17,491 nt of DNA from positions 1 to 17,491 of the forward strand of contig JAKLQL010000438.1 in assembly GCA_022013395.1 (NCBI GenBank), given 5' to 3'. The position numbers and the translations under genes were made by a program. The notes below the pieces were generated by a model. The model did not search any database. It worked only from the letters and a program-made list of their open reading frames with translations, and was not told the DNA's origin. This document shows, piece by piece, positions 7,964 through 15,316 of the stretch (within the stretch, counting starts at the first letter, position 1; every line of letters starts with the position of its first letter). The DNA comes from Acetobacterium sp. Lineage in GTDB: Bacteria; Bacillota; Clostridia; Eubacteriales; Eubacteriaceae.

Positions 7964-8347
7964 ATGTATATCACACTATTCAAATCAAAACTCCATCGGG
8001 CCACCGTCACCGAAGCCGATCTCAATTATGTGGGGAGCATCACCATTGATCAGGATCTATTGGAACAAGCCGATATTCTTCCCGGTGAGAAGGTTCAGGT
8101 GGTGGATGTCAATAATGGCCAGCGTTTTGAAACCTACACCATTGTCGGCGAACGGGGCAGCGGGATTGTCTGCGTGAACGGCGCTGCTGCCAGACTGGTG
8201 CAAAAAGGTGATAAGGTGATCATTATTGCCTATGCCCTGATGGACCGAAATGAAGCTCTGAACTTTAAACCCCGGGTGCTGATCCTTAACGATGACAATG
8301 GGATTCTGGAAATCAAAGATCATGAGGTTCACGGTCATATTCAGTAG
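7964..8347 (+). CDS. panD: aspartate 1-decarboxylase (pyruvoyl-dependent)
   Basis: 127 residues, full length. It makes beta-alanine from aspartate for PanC. The self-cleavage site is intact: Gly24-Ser25 in NYVGSITID, where Ser25 becomes the pyruvoyl group. The substrate-binding Lys9 and the later NGAAARLV segment are also present. AAGAGG lies before ATG 7964, ten bases after the panC stop, so it belongs to the same operon. It is the last gene before a very strong terminator. Confidence 0.97.
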   Translation: MYITLFKSKLHRATVTEADLNYVGSITIDQDLLEQADILPGEKVQVVDVNNGQRFETYTIVGERGSGIVCVNGAAARLVQKGDKVIIIAYALMDRNEALNFKPRVLILNDDNGILEIKDHEVHGHIQ

Positions 8348-8395
8348 GCAGATTCACTAACTGAAAAATCCCCTGCAAAGTCAACTCAATTTTTT

Positions 8396-8456
8396 AAGGC
8401 TGTTTATCTTTCAGTTATTTTATTGATACTGAAAGATAAACAGCCTTATTTTTTGT
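8396..8456 (+). terminator. intrinsic terminator of the pan operon
   Basis: A perfect 20-bp stem (8396-8415 with 8428-8447) closes a 12-base loop and is followed by A, six T, G and then more T. It lies between panD and the convergent acoL. On the minus strand the hairpin is followed by A rather than U, so it is oriented to stop pan transcription. It may still slow RNA polymerase coming from acoL. Confidence 0.92.
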
Positions 8457-8478
8457 TTTTTATTGAATTCACTTCTAG

Positions 8479-9882
8479 CTATCTCATTAAATGGATAGCA
8501 TGACCATTCACCGCATGGGCGGCTTCCAGCAGGGATTCCCCAACGGTGGGGTGAGCATGGATGGTGGTGATCAGTTCTTCCACTGTTACCTCCAACCGGA
8601 TCGCCAGAGCCCCTTCGACGATCAGATCCGTTGCTCGTGGACCGGCCATGTGCAGGCCCAGTATTTCTCCGGTAACTGCATCGGCAATATATTTGACTAC
8701 ACCGCTTGTTTCTCCCATAATCATGGCTTTGCCATTGGCGGCCATAGGAAAACTCCCGACTTTCACGTCATATCCAAGGTCACTTGCCTGAGCCTCGGTC
8801 AGCCCGACGCTAGCCAGTTCCGGTTTGGTATAAACACAATAGGGGATGGTTTTAAAATCGATTTTTGATTTTATTCTCATGATGGTCTCAACTGCAACAA
8901 TCCCTTCGGCTGACGCCACATGGGCAAGCATTACGCCACCATTGCAATCACCCACCGCATAGATGTTAGGCTTGTTGGTCTGCATTTTTTGATTGACTTT
9001 AATGGCGCCTCTTTCCGTTTCAACTCCTGCCTTTTCAAGTTCCAGAGTATCCAGTTCCGGTTTTCGGCCAATTGAAAGCAACACTTTTTGAGCTGCAACA
9101 ATCATTTCCCCTGACTTGGAACTTGTCTTCACCGCTATCCCTTCGGTCGTTTGCTGAATTGATTCAACCTTTGTGCTGGTGAAAATTTCCACTCCATCTT
9201 TAATCATTTTTTCTTTAAGTGGTTTGACAATATCCTTATCCATATTGGCAATAATTTCGGGTAACATTTCAATGATGGTTACCTTACAGCCAAAGGCATT
9301 GTAGATACTGGCAAATTCACACCCGATTACACCGCCGCCAATGATGCATAAACTCTCTGGAACAGCTTCTAATGACAGCGCTGTTTCACTGGTGATCACA
9401 TCGGGAAGTTCAGTTCCCGGGATAGGTGGAATAACCGGTTTTGAACCAGTTGCAATAATGGCAAAATCAAAATCAATGACCATTGCTTCTTTGCTTGAAT
9501 TACTTTCATTATTAACAAACACTTTAATTTGATGATCATTGAGAAAAACACCGCTGCCTATAATTTTAGTAACAGTATTATTCTTCAATAATCCATTAAC
9601 ACCGCCAACTAAATTTTTGATGATTTTCGTCTTTCGTTGCTGCAGTTTTTGCCAGTCCGTCTCAAAACCTAAAACATTGATTCCCAATTCTTTGGCATCA
9701 TTTTTTAGCACATCCATCAGTTCGGTAGTATGTAAAAGCACTTTCGTGGGTATGCAACCCACATTGAGACAGGTCCCTCCTAAGTATTTGTTTTCAACCA
9801 AAGTCACCGCTGCACCTAACTGGGCTGCCCGGATGGCCGCCACATATCCTCCCGGTCCGCCTCCTAATATTACAATCTTCAT
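8479..9882 (-). CDS. acoL: dihydrolipoyl dehydrogenase (E3) of the acetoin dehydrogenase complex
   Basis: 467 residues. FAD site GGGPGG at 7-12; redox disulfide GGTCLNVGC with Cys38 and Cys43; NAD site GGGVIGCEFASIYNAFG; FAD motif AVGDCNGG; and the C-terminal HAHPTVGE with His444 and Glu449 as the catalytic pair. It re-oxidises the dihydrolipoyl arm of AcoC and passes electrons to NAD+. There is no N-terminal lipoyl domain of its own. I chose ATG 9882 because GGAGGGG stands directly upstream. The 30-residue upstream extension of this frame overlaps acoC and does not resemble the family. It is the last gene of the aco operon, 13 bases after acoC. As an E3 it could also serve other lipoyl complexes. 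Confidence 0.95.
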   Translation of the reverse strand: MKIVILGGGPGGYVAAIRAAQLGAAVTLVENKYLGGTCLNVGCIPTKVLLHTTELMDVLKNDAKELGINVLGFETDWQKLQQRKTKIIKNLVGGVNGLLKNNTVTKIIGSGVFLNDHQIKVFVNNESNSSKEAMVIDFDFAIIATGSKPVIPPIPGTELPDVITSETALSLEAVPESLCIIGGGVIGCEFASIYNAFGCKVTIIEMLPEIIANMDKDIVKPLKEKMIKDGVEIFTSTKVESIQQTTEGIAVKTSSKSGEMIVAAQKVLLSIGRKPELDTLELEKAGVETERGAIKVNQKMQTNKPNIYAVGDCNGGVMLAHVASAEGIVAVETIMRIKSKIDFKTIPYCVYTKPELASVGLTEAQASDLGYDVKVGSFPMAANGKAMIMGETSGVVKYIADAVTGEILGLHMAGPRATDLIVEGALAIRLEVTVEELITTIHAHPTVGESLLEAAHAVNGHAIHLMR

Positions 9883-9895
9883 AATTTCCCCTCCA

Positions 9896-11215
9896 TTACA
9901 ACAGTAATAATCCGGGTTTTTCAATGACCTCTTTGAGTCTGGCAACAAACGCAGCAGCAACCGAGCCGTCAACTACCCGATGATCCGCCGTCAGACTGAG
10001 ATTCATCATCGGTTTAATGACCACCTGTCCAGCAATTGCCATGGGTGTATCCATAATGGTGTTAATCCCTAAAATGGCGACCTCTGGCTGATTGATTATC
10101 GGTGTGAATGATTCCATGCCAAACATCCCAATATTGGTAAGAGTGAAGGTTCCCCCGGTAATTTCATCAGCTTCCAGCTCATTGTTTCTGGCTTTTTCTG
10201 CCAGCCCCTTGATCTCATTGGAAATTTCTCCCAGATCTTTTTTATTGGCATATTTAACTACCGGGACAATCAGACCGTCGGGAAGAGCCACCGCTACGCC
10301 GATATTCACATAATTCCGGGTGATAATATTCGTTCCTTCAATGGAACAGTTGAGCAGCGGAAACTCCAGCAAGACCCGAGACAAGATCTTCACCAAAATA
10401 TCAGTATAAGTTATTTTAGCGATGCTTTTTAATTCTTCTCGTAACAGCTTCATGGCAGTGGTATCCACCCGCTGGTTATAATTAACAGTAGCGGATGTCT
10501 CCTGGCTGGCCGACATCCGGCTGGCGATAATTTTCCGCATGGCAGACATCGGTTTGGTGAACTCCTGGGGATCAGCAAATTTATGAAGCTCGGACTCGTG
10601 TTTGAAACGAAGCACATCATCCTTCATGATCCTGCCGGCCTTTTGAATATGACTCGGATCAACCCCCAGGCCTTCAGCAATCACTGCCGCGGTTGGCGAT
10701 ATTTTGGGCTGAGCCGTTTTTGCTCTCTCGGCAAATTCACTGACGTCCTTTTCGGTAATCGCACCTTGTGGCCCAGTCCCTGGTACCAGTGAAATATCAA
10801 TCTTCAGATCAGCGGCTATTTTTTTGGTTCGGGCAGAAGCCTTTACTCTTCCGCCTGCTGCTGGCTGCGCAGCTGCTTCCGCGGCTTTAGACGGAGCAAC
10901 TGCAGCCACCTTTTCTGCCGGGACTGCTGGACTTTCGACCGCTTTTTCGGCCTCCGCTAACAGCGCCGAGATATCTTCATCGGCCTTGCCAATGATGGCT
11001 ATGGGTTTTAAAACCGCTACTGTTCCCTCACTGACGAGTATCTTTCTGATGATCCCTTCTCCAGGAGATTCAAATTCCTTGGTTATTTTATCCGTTTCCA
11101 CATCAAAGATGATTTCACCTATCTCAACACTGTCGCCTTCCGACTTACGCCAGTTAGCTATATTTCCCTCGGTCATCGTCAACCCGAGTTTAGGCATTAC
11201 TAAAAATTTTGCCAT
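9896..11215 (-). CDS. acoC: acetoin dehydrogenase E2: dihydrolipoamide acetyltransferase
   Basis: 439 residues. The N-terminal lipoyl domain (1-77) carries the lipoylated Lys43 in ETDKIT. An Ala/Pro-rich linker (about 90-122) follows, then a peripheral-subunit-binding domain (about 125-160, ASARTKKIAADLKIDISLVPGTGPQGAITEKDV). A second, more diverged one (about 172-205) has the pattern SPTAAVIAEGLGVDP...GRIMKDDVL. The catalytic acyltransferase domain (about 215-439) ends with HRVVDG. It moves the acetyl group from the E1 hydroxyethyl-TPP to CoA and forms the core of the complex. AGGAGG precedes ATG 11215. Lipoyl domain plus aco context distinguish it from pyruvate or branched-chain E2 proteins. 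Confidence 0.95.
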   Translation of the reverse strand: MAKFLVMPKLGLTMTEGNIANWRKSEGDSVEIGEIIFDVETDKITKEFESPGEGIIRKILVSEGTVAVLKPIAIIGKADEDISALLAEAEKAVESPAVPAEKVAAVAPSKAAEAAAQPAAGGRVKASARTKKIAADLKIDISLVPGTGPQGAITEKDVSEFAERAKTAQPKISPTAAVIAEGLGVDPSHIQKAGRIMKDDVLRFKHESELHKFADPQEFTKPMSAMRKIIASRMSASQETSATVNYNQRVDTTAMKLLREELKSIAKITYTDILVKILSRVLLEFPLLNCSIEGTNIITRNYVNIGVAVALPDGLIVPVVKYANKKDLGEISNEIKGLAEKARNNELEADEITGGTFTLTNIGMFGMESFTPIINQPEVAILGINTIMDTPMAIAGQVVIKPMMNLSLTADHRVVDGSVAAAFVARLKEVIEKPGLLLL

Positions 11216-11233
11216 TGTTCAATCCTCCTTTGT

Positions 11234-12229
11234 TTAAACTTTAAAGAAGCCATGCTGCTGTCCTACTTCAATGGCTTTTTTCACATCTACATGCCAGGGT
11301 CCTTTTCTGCTGATTTTAAAGATGAATGTCTGATCCGCATTGAATTCGATTTCCCGTTCACCATCCAAGGCAATGGTTCCTCGACAATTGGTGGTAAATT
11401 CATATTTTTCATCAAAATTTAAAATCGTTGGCTGATTTGTGCCGATCGGCAGAACCATTCCCGCCGCCATCGGAATGCGTATTTTGGGCGCATTTTTATC
11501 AATGCTCACATAAGCCCCAAAATCGTCCGCTTCGGTAATAATAATCTTACCGCCCACCACTGAAGAAAAACCGATGGAAGCCGGGTGGCTTCTGGCGACG
11601 AATATTTTTTCGATATCATCAATTTTCCAAATAGCCCGGGATCCCACAAACACATCTCTTGAAATCACCGCATCAATCAGTGCAATGTCCTTTAACTGTC
11701 CTTGATAATATATTTCAATAATCTTATCTTTTTTTGAATAGACCTTTTTATCAAATTTATCAGAAGCTGCCACTGCAGCGGCAATGCCCGCAATGGTTCC
11801 TTCAATCATATCCGGATAGACGTTGTTGGTTCCCGTCGAAATAGAAATAAGGGCGGTGTCTCGCAGTTCTTTGGCCACTGCCCGATTGGTTCCATCGCCG
11901 CCCAATGTCACAATGCATCCCACTTTTTTTTCAAGCATCATTTTAACCGCTTTATAGGTGTCTTCGACGGTATCCTCTTTATAAAAATCGAACACTTCAA
12001 TGTCGCACCGTAGCTCTCTAGTGGTTTTAAGTTTATCTGCAACCCGGTAACCCATATTGTAAGGATCCGGCATCATATAAATCTTTTCCACCCCATTTTG
12101 TTGCACACCAAGAATGATTCGCTCGACAATATTTATTTTCTCATTATTATCAATTACCGTCGCATGGGAAACCAGTCTTCTGATATCCTTTCCTGAAGCA
12201 GGATTGGCAATTATTCCAATTGAATTCAT
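11234..12229 (-). CDS. acoX: AcoX-like ATP-NAD kinase-fold protein of the acetoin operon
   Basis: 331 residues with the NAD-kinase/diacylglycerol-kinase fold: ANPASGKDIRRL at 8-19, the GGDGT motif at 110-114 and STGTNN at 131-136. This matches AcoX, an acetoin-cluster protein known in several aco operons but never given a firm function. It may phosphorylate NAD or a related molecule, or it may be regulatory. GGTGG lies before ATG 12229. It stands between acoB and acoC rather than at the operon edge. A 122-base gap with a strong hairpin separates it from acoB. The kinase activity is inferred from fold only. Confidence 0.85.
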   Translation of the reverse strand: MNSIGIIANPASGKDIRRLVSHATVIDNNEKINIVERIILGVQQNGVEKIYMMPDPYNMGYRVADKLKTTRELRCDIEVFDFYKEDTVEDTYKAVKMMLEKKVGCIVTLGGDGTNRAVAKELRDTALISISTGTNNVYPDMIEGTIAGIAAAVAASDKFDKKVYSKKDKIIEIYYQGQLKDIALIDAVISRDVFVGSRAIWKIDDIEKIFVARSHPASIGFSSVVGGKIIITEADDFGAYVSIDKNAPKIRIPMAAGMVLPIGTNQPTILNFDEKYEFTTNCRGTIALDGEREIEFNADQTFIFKISRKGPWHVDVKKAIEVGQQHGFFKV

Positions 12230-12252
12230 AAGTCCACCACCTTTTTTACTCT

Positions 12253-12301
12253 AAAAAAGTTCTGGAAATAATGTCATCGTTTTTAAACTCCATTATTTCC
12301 A
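12253..12301 (-). terminator. hairpin with U tract between acoB and acoX (partial terminator or processing site)
   Basis: A perfect 11-bp inverted repeat (TGGAAATAATG, 12263-12273, with CATTATTTCCA, 12291-12301) encloses a 17-base loop. On the minus strand it is followed by GAAC and then six T (12258-12253). It lies inside the operon, so it may reduce read-through into acoX-acoC-acoL or protect the acoAB part of the message. The stem is AT-rich and the U tract is displaced by four bases, so full termination is unlikely. Confidence 0.5.
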
Positions 12302-12351
12302 AAACCATGTCCTTTTGTCTCACTGATCGTTATTCATTATTCGATTATCCA

Positions 12352-13323
12352 TTAAAATAATGATTTAACTGCCTGAACTACATCGGCTGCATTCGGCAAT
12401 ACATATTCTTCCAGAACGCCGCTAAATGGGATTGGGGTATTCAGTGCACAAACCCGTTTGATGGGCGCATCACATTCGTAGAAGCATTCATCAGCAATGA
12501 TTGCTGCCACTTCACCGGCATAACTGCCTCTTTTTGCTTCTTCGGAGACAATGACCACCTTATGGGTTTTCTTGACTGATTCAAAAATAGCTTCTTTATC
12601 CAACGGATAAAGTGATCGTAAATCAATCACTTCCACATCAATACCGTCTTTTTCTAGAATTTCCGCTGCTTTAAGGGCATCATAAACCTGTTTTCCATAA
12701 GTAATGATGGTCACATCATTGCCCTCTTTTTTAATATTGGCTTTGCCAAAGGGAATCGGTTTAACCTCATCTTCGACCTGTCCCGGCATTGCATACAGGG
12801 TTTTGTTTTCCAGATAGATAACCGGATTATCGTCATCAATAGCCGTGAGCATCAAGCCGATGGCATCCTGTGGATTTGACGGATAAACAACCTTGAGGCC
12901 CGGCACATGGGTAAACCAGGCTTCCAGGGATTGGGAATGCTGGGCAGCTGCTGCGACGCCACCGCCGGAAGGTAAACGAACAACCATCGGAAGTTTTAGT
13001 TTGCCGCCGAACATGTACCGCATTTTAGCGGCCTGATTGACTAACTGATCCATCCCAACGGTTGAAAAATCGACAAACATCAGCTCTGGTATCGGCCGTA
13101 ATCCGACGGCTGCCGCACCAACGGCGGCGCCGATGATTGCACCTTCTGAAATTGGGGTATCGCGTACTCTTTTTTCGCCAAACTCTTCAACGAGTCCTGA
13201 GGTTACCCCGAAACAACCGCCGAAAATCCCAACATCTTCGCCAAAAATGAATACATCAGGGTTTTCTAACATTTTTATACGCATGCCTTCTTTGATTCCT
13301 TGACCGTAAGTAAGCTCTCTCAT
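12352..13323 (-). CDS. acoB: acetoin dehydrogenase E1 beta subunit (TPP-dependent)
   Basis: 323 residues, standard for AcoB. It has the transketolase-like pyrimidine-binding half (GEDVGIFGGCFGVTSGL, DTPISEGAIIGAAVGAA, SGGGVAAAAQHSQSLEAWFTHVPGLKVVYPSNPQDA) and the C-terminal transketolase domain (ITYGKQVYDALKAA, VIDLRSLYPLD). Together with AcoA it binds thiamine diphosphate and cleaves acetoin to acetaldehyde and an acetyl unit. The ATG overlaps the acoA stop by four bases (ATGA), with GGAGGG upstream, so translation is coupled. Confidence 0.95.
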   Translation of the reverse strand: MRELTYGQGIKEGMRIKMLENPDVFIFGEDVGIFGGCFGVTSGLVEEFGEKRVRDTPISEGAIIGAAVGAAAVGLRPIPELMFVDFSTVGMDQLVNQAAKMRYMFGGKLKLPMVVRLPSGGGVAAAAQHSQSLEAWFTHVPGLKVVYPSNPQDAIGLMLTAIDDDNPVIYLENKTLYAMPGQVEDEVKPIPFGKANIKKEGNDVTIITYGKQVYDALKAAEILEKDGIDVEVIDLRSLYPLDKEAIFESVKKTHKVVIVSEEAKRGSYAGEVAAIIADECFYECDAPIKRVCALNTPIPFSGVLEEYVLPNAADVVQAVKSLF

Positions 13324-14306
13324 CTTGATCGTCCCTCCTCTACTATATCGGTATAGACATCTTCAACCGCGGATGATACATCTGGGAATTTACTTGCCAG
13401 TGCGAAATCAACAGCTTCTTCAACCATTGCATCAATTTTCTCATTGAGTTTATCCATTTCTTGTTGCGTCATGATATTATGTTCAAGGATGTACTTTTCA
13501 GCTCTGGGAATCGGATCTTTTTTCTTCCATTGTTCCAGTTCACCTTCTGGTCGGTAAACCGTTGGATCCCCCTCAAAATGACCGCGCCAGCGGTAGGTTT
13601 TACATTCGATCAGCGTTGGTCCCTGGCCTTTACGGGCTCTGGCGACAGCTTCCTGAACGGCTTCAAAAACGGCAAACACATCATTACCATCGACGGTAAT
13701 TCCGGGAATATTATAAGACACCGCCCGCTGGGAGATATCGGTGATATTCTGGTGTCTGGCCTGACTGACTGATATGCCATAGCCATTGTTTTCACAAATA
13801 AAAACAACTGGCAGTTTCCAGGTACTGGCAAGGTTCAAGCCTTCATGGAAGGTACTTTGGTTGGTGGATGCATCACCAAAGAAGCAGGCACAAACCTGAT
13901 CGGTGCCTTTGTATTGGATTCCCAGCCCGGCACCGGTGGCAATATTATGGCCGGCGCCAACAATCCCATTGGCCCCAAGGATTCCTTTGGTTGCATCAGC
14001 AATATGCATGGACCCGCCTTTACCTTTACAATAACCGGTTTCTTTACCAAACAGTTCGGCCATCATATATTTTAGATCGCCGCCTTTGGCGATAATATGG
14101 CCATGGCCACGATGGGTACTGGTGATGTAGTCATCTTCACGTAAGCTTGCACAGGCTCCGGTTGCAACGGCTTCTTCACCGATATAAAGATGAACAAACC
14201 CGCCAACCTGACCTTCAGCAAAAAGATTCATGGCTCTATTCTCGAACTTCCTGATTTTTACCATTTTTTCATACATTTCAATGATATTTTCGTTTGAAAT
14301 TTTCAA
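13320..14306 (-). CDS. acoA: acetoin dehydrogenase E1 alpha subunit (TPP-dependent)
   Basis: 328 residues, typical for AcoA. The thiamine-diphosphate region runs from GDAS (144-147) to ENNGYGIS (172-179). The usual GDG reads GDA here; the asparagine pair 173-174 that closes the motif is present. STHRGHGHIIAKG, GKGGSMH and YRWRGHFEGDP are family hallmarks. It forms the E1 heterotetramer with AcoB and accepts acetoin. The start codon appears to be TTG (14306), since AAGGAGG lies eight bases before it and the product begins MKISNENIIEMYEKMVKIR. The sequence is clearly acetoin-type by context, though pyruvate E1 alpha is similar. Confidence 0.95.
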   Translation of the reverse strand: MKISNENIIEMYEKMVKIRKFENRAMNLFAEGQVGGFVHLYIGEEAVATGACASLREDDYITSTHRGHGHIIAKGGDLKYMMAELFGKETGYCKGKGGSMHIADATKGILGANGIVGAGHNIATGAGLGIQYKGTDQVCACFFGDASTNQSTFHEGLNLASTWKLPVVFICENNGYGISVSQARHQNITDISQRAVSYNIPGITVDGNDVFAVFEAVQEAVARARKGQGPTLIECKTYRWRGHFEGDPTVYRPEGELEQWKKKDPIPRAEKYILEHNIMTQQEMDKLNEKIDAMVEEAVDFALASKFPDVSSAVEDVYTDIVEEGRSR

Positions 14307-14360
14307 AATATTTCCTCCTTCTTGATCTGCTTCGTTTTTTATGGAACCCTACATTTGAGT

Positions 14361-14729
14361 TTATACACTCACCGTTACACATACAATGGCTGCCTCGATC
14401 GTATCATCGGTATCGCCAAAACCAGGAAAGAATAGACCCGCTGTTGTTAAGCCTCCTTTCTTTGCTTTGATGGTCACTTTTCCCACCGGAAAGAGTTTTT
14501 TCAATTCCTCGGTATTTAGTTCTTCTGGTCTGGAAACCCCGATGATTGCCTCAATCATCATTCTTTCATTGATATTCTCTTCGGTTAAACTATAGATTTC
14601 ATTTAATCCGATCAGACAGCTCCTGGAAATTGCATCTTTGATTGCTTTTCCGGCCGCAACATTAACGTTCTGCCCATGAAAATCCATTCCCATTCCAAAT
14701 TCAATAATGAACTTTTTTATAATGGTCAC
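14361..14729 (-). CDS. Lin0512-family small conserved protein of unknown function
   Basis: About 120 residues with the family pattern KKFIIEFGMGMDFHGQNVNVAAGKAIKDAISRSCLIGL at the N-terminus and a glycine-rich end, VKAKKGGLTTAGLFFPGFGDTDDTIEAAIVCVTV (first residue approximate). No known function, no signal peptide or membrane segment. It lies between the DUF6506 gene and acoA in the aco operon, so it is probably made under acetoin control. The start is uncertain: the GTG at 14729 is embedded in a near-perfect ribosome site (GGGAGGTGA), so translation more likely begins two codons later at ATT 14723. The next ATG (14693) would remove the conserved N-terminal strand. Family call from memory. 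Confidence 0.8.
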   Translation of the reverse strand: MTIIKKFIIEFGMGMDFHGQNVNVAAGKAIKDAISRSCLIGLNEIYSLTEENINERMMIEAIIGVSRPEELNTEELKKLFPVGKVTIKAKKGGLTTAGLFFPGFGDTDDTIEAAIVCVTVSV

Positions 14730-14768
14730 CTCCCAACTTACAAAAGCTTTATTGGTTTTATCTTTCCG

Positions 14769-15071
14769 CTAGAAAATTTCATCCCCACTCTTGTTTCCCA
14801 GTCCGGGATGAATATCAAACCTGACCACGCCAACCACTGCTTTACCTTTGACAGCATCACTGATCATAGCCGTTCCCCGGTGTCCAAATCCACCGCACAA
14901 TTCAAAGGCTCCCACCCCTTCTTCGACAAGTTTCAGAGCTGCATCCACGGCACTTTCATAAGACGAAACCCCAACTGAAATCAGGGTAACCTGTTCAGTT
15001 TCAACCGTTGCACAGTGAATGGTCGGATCCGCATTTGGGGCAATAAAAATAAATGCTGCTTTTAATGCCAT
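14769..15071 (-). CDS. DUF6506-type small conserved protein, first gene of the aco operon
   Basis: 100 residues with no signal peptide or membrane helix. The pattern MALKAAFIFIAPNADP at the start and LCGGFGHRGTAMISDAV...GVVRFDIHPGLGNKSGDEIF at the end are those I associate with the DUF6506 group. Its function is not known to me. A strong AAGGAGG precedes ATG 15071, and the sigma-54 promoter lies 64 bases upstream, making this the first gene of the acetoin transcript. The conserved Cys and His (CGGFGHRG) could bind a metal or ligand; that is speculation. Confidence 0.75.
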   Translation of the reverse strand: MALKAAFIFIAPNADPTIHCATVETEQVTLISVGVSSYESAVDAALKLVEEGVGAFELCGGFGHRGTAMISDAVKGKAVVGVVRFDIHPGLGNKSGDEIF

Positions 15072-15134
15072 CTACAAACCTCCTTGTTTTGATGTTGTTT
15101 TTGCGCATTGCTTTGTGTCTTAATTATTAATAGA

Positions 15135-15149
15135 GCAATATTTGTGCCA
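15135..15149 (-). promoter_or_regulatory. sigma-54 promoter of the acetoin dehydrogenase operon
   Basis: The minus strand reads TGGCACAAATATTGC, a perfect match to the -24/-12 consensus TGGCAC-N5-TTGC with invariant GG and GC correctly spaced. RNA would start near 15123, about 50 bases before the DUF6506 ATG. From family knowledge acetoin operons in Firmicutes and Deltaproteobacteria are often driven by sigma-54 with the activator AcoR. Confidence 0.9.
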
Positions 15150-15252
15150 AATTCTATATGTTTTTCTTTTTATTTAAACGTTTACTAAACTCCTGCAAAT
15201 TTCTGTTTTTTGGTTCTGTTTTGGAACGGATACTCCAATAGGTGCTGCGATT

Positions 15253-15316
15253 AATTCTCATTATGAGAATTAAAGTCTCACAATGAGAAAAGCAGTCTCA
15301 AAAATGAGACTGCTTT
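15253..15316. promoter_or_regulatory. three phased palindromes, probable enhancer (UAS) for an AcoR-like activator
   Basis: Three copies of TCTCA-N3/4-TGAGA are centred at about 15262, 15282 and 15302.5, roughly two helical turns apart, so they lie on nearly the same face of the DNA. The first has perfect 9-bp arms (15253-15261 and 15263-15271). The third has 12-bp arms (15289-15300 and 15305-15316). They stand about 139-180 bp upstream of the predicted RNA start, the usual distance for sigma-54 activator sites. The third, read on the minus strand, is followed by four T and might also act as a weak terminator for the ABC genes. Confidence 0.75.

Noticed and set aside
8396..8456. Bidirectional terminator shared by panD and acoL
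   Set aside because: On the minus strand the hairpin is followed by an A tract, not a U tract, so only the plus-strand role is supported.
8491..8868. 125-residue plus-strand frame opposite acoL
   Set aside because: It is antisense to the conserved C-terminal half of the dihydrolipoyl dehydrogenase and shows no domain.
9883..9972. 30-codon upstream extension of acoL
   Set aside because: It overlaps the end of acoC, is unlike any E3 N-terminus, and a strong GGAGGGG stands directly before the internal ATG at 9882.
10824..11237. 137-residue plus-strand frame opposite acoC
   Set aside because: It is the shadow of the Ala/Pro-rich linker and lipoyl domain of AcoC; low-complexity composition and no family features.
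13461..13772. 103-residue plus-strand frame opposite acoA
   Set aside because: It is antisense to highly conserved AcoA sequence with no ribosome site of note.
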